Assembly: GCA_959596515.1 (NCBI GenBank)
Contig: CAUFXR010000024.1
Span: 1-31,095, forward strand
Source of the DNA: an uncultured Oscillospiraceae bacterium
GTDB taxonomy: Bacteria; Bacillota; Clostridia; Oscillospirales; Acutalibacteraceae
Length of the DNA: 31,095 nucleotides
Reading direction: 5' to 3'
The notes beneath the pieces are model-generated. The model saw only the letters and a list, made by a program, of their open reading frames with translations, was not told the origin of the DNA and did not search any database. Position numbers and translations under genes: made by a program. This document shows positions 26,737 to 31,095 of this stretch, piece by piece (positions within the stretch are counted from its first letter, which is position 1; each line of letters starts with the position of its first letter).

Positions 26737-27917
26737 TTAATTTGTTTTATTTCATATTCTAAGGTAACTGTATCAAATTTCCTTCTTTGCAGGTATTTAT
26801 CCGTGATGCGGTTCATAGCCTTTTCACAGCCTTCCACGTTCTGGGCCGCCAGGATCACGGAATACTGGGCTACGTTGTATTGAGAGAATACGTCGTTCTT
26901 ACGAAGCTGCTCAGAAATGATCTGCCGAAGGGTTTCCGTCTCGTCATCGATGTGCTCCTGTGTGCCGCCCTCTTTCAAGGTGAGCAGTACCAGAAATCTG
27001 GACCGAAGCGCCCGGCGGGCCGCGCGCACATTGATTTGATAGATATTCTTAAAGATATCATAATTACAATAGAAAGTTCCAGAGGATAGTTTTTCCTCCC
27101 GCAAACCTTTTTCCAGTTCTTCCACATCTACCGGCCTCTGGGTCGGTAAGCTTTGTAAAATTAATTCGTAAATTTCCCGCAGGTGCTCCGGCACTTCCAT
27201 CCCCAGGTTGCTATAACACAGATTCGCCACCTGATTATAATAATCCAAAGCATTTTGCGGCTGACGTAACTTTAAATAAGCCTCCATTTTCAGCTCATGC
27301 ACCCTCAGGTCCATCTGTTCCATCAGCTTTGCCTGGTCGCACAAATCAATCACCTGCTGATAACGCTCCGCCTCCATCAGAGCTTCACAGGTCTCTTGAA
27401 CACAGGTTGTATAAAGGCGTTTATAATAAACACTTCGGAAAATTACCCATTGGGCATCCTCATATTCCTCCAGAAAGTCTCCCTGATACAGTTTCATAGC
27501 CTGGCGGCAGTCATCGTATTTCTGTTCCACGTCCTGGCCCACGCTTACCTGCTTGCATAAAGCCTCAAACTGGTCTGTGTCTATCACGCTGCTGATATCA
27601 GCATTCCAAAAATAGGAGTTATTGTTTAGCACGATCGCTTCCCGGTCACCTCTGGTAAAAAATTTCTTCATCTCCATCCGAGCCCGGTATACCAGATTTC
27701 TCAAAGCGCCTTCCGGATTTCCGCTTTCCTCGCCGGGCCACAGCACCTCGATCAGCTTGCTTTTCGAGGTCTCCACGTTTCGGTTGGCCAGAAGATACGC
27801 GAATAAAAGGCCAACCTGTTTGCTCTTCTTTTTTTCCTGGGGAAAGCTATGTTCTCCGTTCCTCATGGAAAATTTCCCAAACATCTTAATCTGAATCACT
27901 TGATTAAATCCAGCCAT
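26733..27917 (-). CDS. SARP-family activator (OmpR-type HTH + BTAD) with GGDEF-like C-terminus
   Basis: A 394-residue transcription activator. Residues about 8-100 are an OmpR-type winged helix (LLFAYLLANRN...KLIEVLW...LRNLVYRARMEMKKF). Residues about 105-255 are a bacterial transcriptional activator domain with its LYQGDFLEEYEDAQWV signature and TPR-like helices. The last 110 residues resemble a GGDEF fold (LRKNDVFSQYNVAQYSVILA, where active enzymes have RYGGDEF), but the active-site residues are missing. SARPs bind direct repeats at 11-bp steps and recruit RNA polymerase. It lies just upstream of the giant adhesin gene on the same strand, and matching repeats precede both surface genes. The ATG at 27917 is chosen because the core domain starts right after it; a GTG at 27944 is possible. 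The ribosome site is weak (AAGGCAGG). Confidence 0.82.
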   Translation of the reverse strand: MAGFNQVIQIKMFGKFSMRNGEHSFPQEKKKSKQVGLLFAYLLANRNVETSKSKLIEVLWPGEESGNPEGALRNLVYRARMEMKKFFTRGDREAIVLNNNSYFWNADISSVIDTDQFEALCKQVSVGQDVEQKYDDCRQAMKLYQGDFLEEYEDAQWVIFRSVYYKRLYTTCVQETCEALMEAERYQQVIDLCDQAKLMEQMDLRVHELKMEAYLKLRQPQNALDYYNQVANLCYSNLGMEVPEHLREIYELILQSLPTQRPVDVEELEKGLREEKLSSGTFYCNYDIFKNIYQINVRAARRALRSRFLVLLTLKEGGTQEHIDDETETLRQIISEQLRKNDVFSQYNVAQYSVILAAQNVEGCEKAMNRITDKYLQRRKFDTVTLEYEIKQIK

Positions 27918-28222
27918 CCCAAATTTCGCCTGCCTTTTTGTCACAATTTTATCTCTTTTTGGCTTTTTCGGAAAATAATGTCACAAATTATCTGTTATCA
28001 TGATGATTTGTCGCAGTTTTCCAATAATATGTTATCCCAGCTATCATTATACACTGATTCTCAAGGAAAAGTAAAGATATTCTACCGGTTTTTCAGGGCC
28101 GCGCCTGAAACCCCCCCTTCTTGAAAAGCTCCCTTCCCGAAAAGTTCCCGTTTGAAATCATCTCTTCGGAAAGGATTCACCGCGTTTTCGTGCGGTGTTT
28201 TCAAAGTTTCCTTTTAAGATAG
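27918..28222. other. Gap upstream of the SARP gene, with candidate control sites
   Basis: No gene is seen. A - strand promoter fits at 28046-28075 (TTTACT, 18 bp, TATAAT), giving a leader of about 120 nt. Within that leader the + strand has AATGTCACAAA at 27977-27987, the same 11 bases found at the proximal half-site of the giant adhesin promoter (26707-26717), and TCACAATTTT at 27941. These may allow autoregulation. The right part (28085-28222) is plain, with TTCCCG/AAAG repeats. Confidence 0.45.
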
Positions 28223-28272
28223 AAAAAAGCAGCGCGCTGTCCTCACACCAACCAGTGAGAACGGCGCGCTGC
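28223..28272 (-). terminator. Strong terminator of the transketolase operon
   Basis: On the - strand GCAGCGCGC pairs with GCGCGCTGC, and inside it TTCTCAC pairs with GTGAGGA, giving a long stem followed by six T. It lies 32 bp after the stop codon. Confidence 0.93.
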
Positions 28273-28304
28273 TATCCTACTATACGTAAATCACGCTTTA
28301 TTGC

Positions 28305-29249
28305 TTATTTTTTTAAAACTTTTTTTGCGACGTCAGTAATATGCTCTGCGCTAAGGCCGAACTGCTTAAGCAGTTCGACAGCAGGACCGGAGTGGCCGAA
28401 CTCGTCGTTTACGCCGATGCGAGTTACCGGTACCGGACATTCACCGCACACGGCGCTGCATACAGCCTCTCCCAAGCCGCCGATGATGTTATGCTCTTCA
28501 GCGGTGATGATCCGGCCGGTTTCCTTAGCGGCCTTGATCACCAATTCCTTGTCCAGAGGCTTAATGGTGTGGATATTGATCACTCTGGCGTTAATGCCGG
28601 AGTCTTTCAGGGCATCGGCGGCCATCAGGGCTTCAGCGACCAACAGGCCGGTGGCGATGATGGTGATGTCGTCGCCATTCCGAAGGGTAACGCCCTTGCC
28701 CAGCTCGAATTTATAATCCGGTGTATCGTTGATGACCGGCACGGCCAAACGGCCGAACCGCATATAAACAGGGCCCTGATAGTGATAAGCGGCCTCTACA
28801 GCGGCCTTGGCCTCTACGTCGTCGGAAGGATTGATAACCACCATACCGGGAATGCTTCTCATCAGGGCGAAATCCTCGCAGCACTGATGGCTGGCACCGT
28901 CCTCACCCACGCTGATACCACCATGAGTAGCGCCGATCTTCACATTGTTGTGGGGATAGCCCAAGGTATTGCGGATCTGCTCAAAGGCGCGGCCCGCGGC
29001 GAACATAGCGAAAGAGCTGGCGAAAGGCACCAGGCCCATGGTGGAAAGGCCAGCGGCCACGTCGATCATATTACACTCGGCGATACCGCAGTCAAAATGC
29101 CGCTCCGGGAACGCCTTTTTAAACACGCCGGTTTTGGTGGCGGCGGCCAGGTCGGCGTCCAGCACCACGACGTTGTCATATTTTTTTCCTAACTCAACCA
29201 GCGCGTTGCCATAGCTTTCGCGGGTTGCAATTTTCTTTACATCTGCCAT
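28305..29249 (-). CDS. Transketolase, C-terminal subunit
   Basis: A 314-residue protein holding the pyrimidine-binding domain and the C-terminal domain of transketolase. With the neighbouring N-terminal subunit it forms a full enzyme moving two-carbon ketol units between sugar phosphates in the non-oxidative pentose phosphate pathway. Visible features are VVLDADLAAATKT, the catalytic Glu region FDCGIAECNMIDVAAGLS, GATHGGISVGEDGASHQ and the C-terminal AEEHNIIGGLGEAV. Split transketolases are common in Clostridia and archaea. It follows the N-subunit stop by only 2 bp, and its ribosome site GGAGGG lies inside that gene's end, so the two are translationally coupled. Confidence 0.93.
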   Translation of the reverse strand: MADVKKIATRESYGNALVELGKKYDNVVVLDADLAAATKTGVFKKAFPERHFDCGIAECNMIDVAAGLSTMGLVPFASSFAMFAAGRAFEQIRNTLGYPHNNVKIGATHGGISVGEDGASHQCCEDFALMRSIPGMVVINPSDDVEAKAAVEAAYHYQGPVYMRFGRLAVPVINDTPDYKFELGKGVTLRNGDDITIIATGLLVAEALMAADALKDSGINARVINIHTIKPLDKELVIKAAKETGRIITAEEHNIIGGLGEAVCSAVCGECPVPVTRIGVNDEFGHSGPAVELLKQFGLSAEHITDVAKKVLKK

Positions 29250-29251
29250 TG

Positions 29252-30094
29252 TTAACCCTCCAAACTTGCAAGCTGAGCTTTCAATTCGCTCATGGCGGTT
29301 TCGTACTGTTCCCCATTGGGGGCGGTGCCGTGCCAGGAAGCCTGATTCTCCATAAAGCTGACGCCTTTGCCCTTCACGGTCTTGGCGATGATGGCGGTCG
29401 GCTTACCCTTAACGGTTTTGGCTTTCTCAAAGGCCGCCTCGATCTCGTCGAAGGAATGGCCGTCGATGCAGATCACCTCAAAGCCGAAGGCCTTCAGCTT
29501 CTCATCGATGGGATAGGGACTCATAACCTTGGAAACCTCGCCGTCGATCTGCAGATTGTTGTTGTCTACGATCACGCATAAATTGTCCAGTTTATAGTGG
29601 GCGGCGAACATCAAAGCCTCCCAGATTTGTCCTTCCTGGATCTCGCCGTCGCCGGCGGCGGTGTAAACCCGCAGACTTTTATTCTCATATTTAGCGCCCA
29701 GTGCCATACCCGCGGCAACAGAAACGCCCTGGCCCAGAGAGCCGGTGCTCATATCCACGCCGGGGGTCATGTTCATGTTGGGATGGCCCTGCAGATAAGA
29801 GCCGATATGCCGCAGAGTTTTCAGATCCTCCACCGGGAAATACCCACGGTTCGCCAAAGTGGCGTACAAGCCGGGAGCGGTGTGCCCCTTGGACAGCACG
29901 AAACGATCCCGATCAGGGTTTTTGGGATCCTTCGGGTCAATGTTCATCTCTTTAAAATACAGATACGTAAAGATATCCGCCAAGGAAAGGGAACCGCCGG
30001 GATGTCCCGATTTGGCGTGGTAAGTGCCCTCGATCACACCCATACGGACTTTACAGGCAGTGATACTCAATGCTTTTTTCTCTTGCTGGTTCAC
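29252..30094 (-). CDS. Transketolase, N-terminal (TPP-binding) subunit
   Basis: A 280-residue subunit binding the diphosphate of thiamine diphosphate through GDGEIQEGQIWEA...VDNNN (the GDG-x-N motif). SGHPGGSLSLADI, SKGHTAPGLYA and GSLGQGVSVAAG are standard transketolase segments. It begins with GTG at 30094, supported by GGGAGG 8 bp upstream; the nearby ATG inside that Shine-Dalgarno region is out of frame. It is the first gene of a two-gene operon ending in a strong terminator. The enzyme uses xylulose 5-phosphate, the product of xylulokinase, but the two loci are far apart. Confidence 0.94.
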   Translation of the reverse strand: MNQQEKKALSITACKVRMGVIEGTYHAKSGHPGGSLSLADIFTYLYFKEMNIDPKDPKNPDRDRFVLSKGHTAPGLYATLANRGYFPVEDLKTLRHIGSYLQGHPNMNMTPGVDMSTGSLGQGVSVAAGMALGAKYENKSLRVYTAAGDGEIQEGQIWEALMFAAHYKLDNLCVIVDNNNLQIDGEVSKVMSPYPIDEKLKAFGFEVICIDGHSFDEIEAAFEKAKTVKGKPTAIIAKTVKGKGVSFMENQASWHGTAPNGEQYETAMSELKAQLASLEG

Positions 30095-30133
30095 GTATGA
30101 TACCTCCCATAGTTATAATTCCTAACGCAGCGT

Positions 30134-30196
30134 ACCGACCAGGTCGCCGACCGGTTGCTTTTTCATTATTGTACCATCGAAACGCGATTTGCGCAA
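30134..30196 (-). promoter_or_regulatory. Promoter and palindromic leader of the transketolase operon
   Basis: On the - strand an extended -10 TGGTACAAT (TACAAT at 30168-30173) lies 17 bp from TTGCGC (30191-30196). A better -35, TTGACA, is 6 bp further upstream and badly spaced. In the leader, CGACC / GGTCG words repeat (30134-30152 on +: CGACCAGGTCGCCGACCGG), including the perfect dyad CGACC-A-GGTCG. This may be an operator. Confidence 0.45.
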
Positions 30197-30438
30197 TGTC
30201 AAATAAAGTGATTCTATCAGAAATCTTGCTTTTCTTTCGAGATTTATTTTAAATTTTCGAGAGAAATCCCGCTGGCGTCTTTTCCTTTTCCGAATTTTCG
30301 GGTATCCTTTAGTAAAAGATCTTATTTCAGGCGCTCTTTCTGAAACGCGCTGTTTGATCAATGATTCTCGCGAAAGAGTGTCAGAGAAAAAAGCGAAAAG
30401 AAAGAGACCGTCCGTTTCTATCGCGGGAGGTATTCTTT
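30197..30438. other. Remainder of the divergent gap before the VOC gene
   Basis: AT-rich to mixed sequence with two TTTCGAGA words (near 30236 and 30257). I see no firm promoter for the VOC gene; TTGCTT (30226-30231) with TTAAAT 17 bp on is a weak candidate. The VOC reading frame stays open from 30361, but only the ATG at 30439 has a good ribosome site. Confidence 0.35.
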
Positions 30439-30819
30439 ATGAAACTGGATGCCATTCACCATGTGGCTATCATCGTATCGGATTACGAGCGGGCCAAGGA
30501 ATTTTATATCGGTAAACTGGGTTTCCAGGTGCTGCGGGAAAACTATCAGGAACACCGCGGGTCTTACAAGCTGGATTTAAGAGCCGGTGAGCAGGAGTTG
30601 GAGATCTTTTACATGCCCGGCGCGCCAAAACGTGTCACGAATCCAGAGGCCTGCGGTCTTCGCCATCTGTGTTTCCGGGTGGAGAGCGTCGAGAAAGCGG
30701 TCCGGGAGCTGACGGCGCTGGGAATCGAGACCACACCGGTCCGCCGGGATGATTCCACCGAGGAAAAGCTGTGTTTCTTTTTTGACCCCGATGGTCTGCC
30801 TCTGGAATTGCACGAGTAG
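30439..30819 (+). CDS. VOC-family (glyoxalase-like) protein, YaeR/SMU1112c type
   Basis: A 126-residue protein of the vicinal oxygen chelate superfamily. It begins MKLDAIHHVAIIVSDY, has EACGLRHLCFRV in the middle and ends FDPDGLPLELHE, closely following E. coli YaeR and streptococcal SMU1112c in order and length. The expected metal ligands are the N-terminal His, a Glu in LEIFY, the His in GLRHL and the Glu in LELHE, so metal binding appears intact. The ATG at 30439 has GGGAGG 8 bp upstream. It is divergent from the transketolase operon. The substrate of this subgroup is not established, so glyoxalase activity should not be assumed. Confidence 0.87.
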   Translation: MKLDAIHHVAIIVSDYERAKEFYIGKLGFQVLRENYQEHRGSYKLDLRAGEQELEIFYMPGAPKRVTNPEACGLRHLCFRVESVEKAVRELTALGIETTPVRRDDSTEEKLCFFFDPDGLPLELHE

Positions 30820-31040
30820 CCTTCCGTCTTTTCCTTTTGTCACCTTAGCCCCTGCCGCTGACAAAATATCAAAAAGTCAGCCCCAGGTCAAAATTTCAGT
30901 CCTTTCATCAGGCGCCGGCCTTCGGCTGAAAACGGAACCTTTGGGGAAACGCTATGGGCCCTTGGTCGGGAGTTTCGTGTTTCTTAGCGGTCTCGGCTTT
31001 TCCTGCTCTGCATAAAAGAAAAAACGCCTTGGCCCTTACG
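30820..31040. other. Gap after the VOC gene
   Basis: No gene or clear terminator is visible. TGACAAAATATCAAAAAGTCA near 30859 is a weak hairpin. Confidence 0.3.
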
Positions 31041-31095
31041 TGAACTGCACCCTATTTGTTAGACAGTATGATATACTGAATAACAAGTGGGGTGA
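31041..31095 (+). mobile_element. Possible left end of an IS3-family element
   Basis: TGAACTGCACCCTATTTGTT (31041-31060), continuing AGACA, resembles the terminal inverted repeat of IS150-group IS3 elements, which often read TGxACTGCACCC...GTTxGACA. Just inside are -10-like TATGAT and TATACT boxes and AGTGGGGTGA, which could be the ribosome site of a transposase gene starting at or beyond the window edge. The resemblance is from memory and no coding part is visible. Confidence 0.4.

Overview
The window looks like chromosomal DNA from a Gram-positive anaerobe of the class Clostridia, probably Lachnospiraceae or a close relative. The evidence is indirect: near-consensus AGGAGG ribosome binding sites, a transketolase split into two genes, a TetM-like chromosomal GTPase, SpaA/Cna-B and MucBP surface proteins, and many sugar kinases and regulators. 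G+C appears slightly above 50 % by eye. No rRNA, tRNA, CRISPR array or complete mobile element was found.

Left part (1-4.8 kb): housekeeping-type single genes, namely a TetM/OtrA-like ribosomal-protection GTPase, a QueG-like 4Fe-4S protein, an ArsC/Spx-type thiol protein and a membrane-anchored papain-like peptidase. Middle left (4.8-9.7 kb): carbohydrate genes. Rhamnulokinase (rhaB) on + converges on a - strand group of LacI regulator, small membrane protein and xylulokinase (xylB), and the two sides share one bidirectional terminator. An 800-bp gene-free stretch with a 41-bp tandem array follows, then a MATE transporter on -.

Main feature (12.0-27.9 kb): three genes on the - strand that look like one surface-display system. 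They are a SARP-type activator with an apparently degenerate GGDEF-like C-terminus, a 4,088-residue adhesin-like protein (N-terminal head, 20 SpaA/Cna-B-type domains, a DUF11-like stalk, 5 SdrD-B domains, C-terminal membrane anchor), and a 624-residue protein with five MucBP-like repeats and its own membrane anchor. The promoters of the two surface genes share an unusual layout: GTGA-type half-sites at 11-bp steps, the nearest separated by exactly 11 bp from a good -10 box, and no -35 box. That is the layout known for SARP-activated promoters. I infer that the activator gene next door switches on both surface proteins. This is the most interesting part of the window.

Right part (28.2-31.1 kb): a two-gene operon for split transketolase (N-terminal TPP subunit, then C-terminal subunit) with a strong terminator, a divergent small VOC/glyoxalase-like gene, and at the very edge a sequence resembling the terminal inverted repeat of an IS3-family element. 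Xylulokinase and transketolase act in the same pentose route, but they are about 20 kb apart and nothing shows co-regulation. Several intergenic stretches carry unrelated, decaying tandem repeats.
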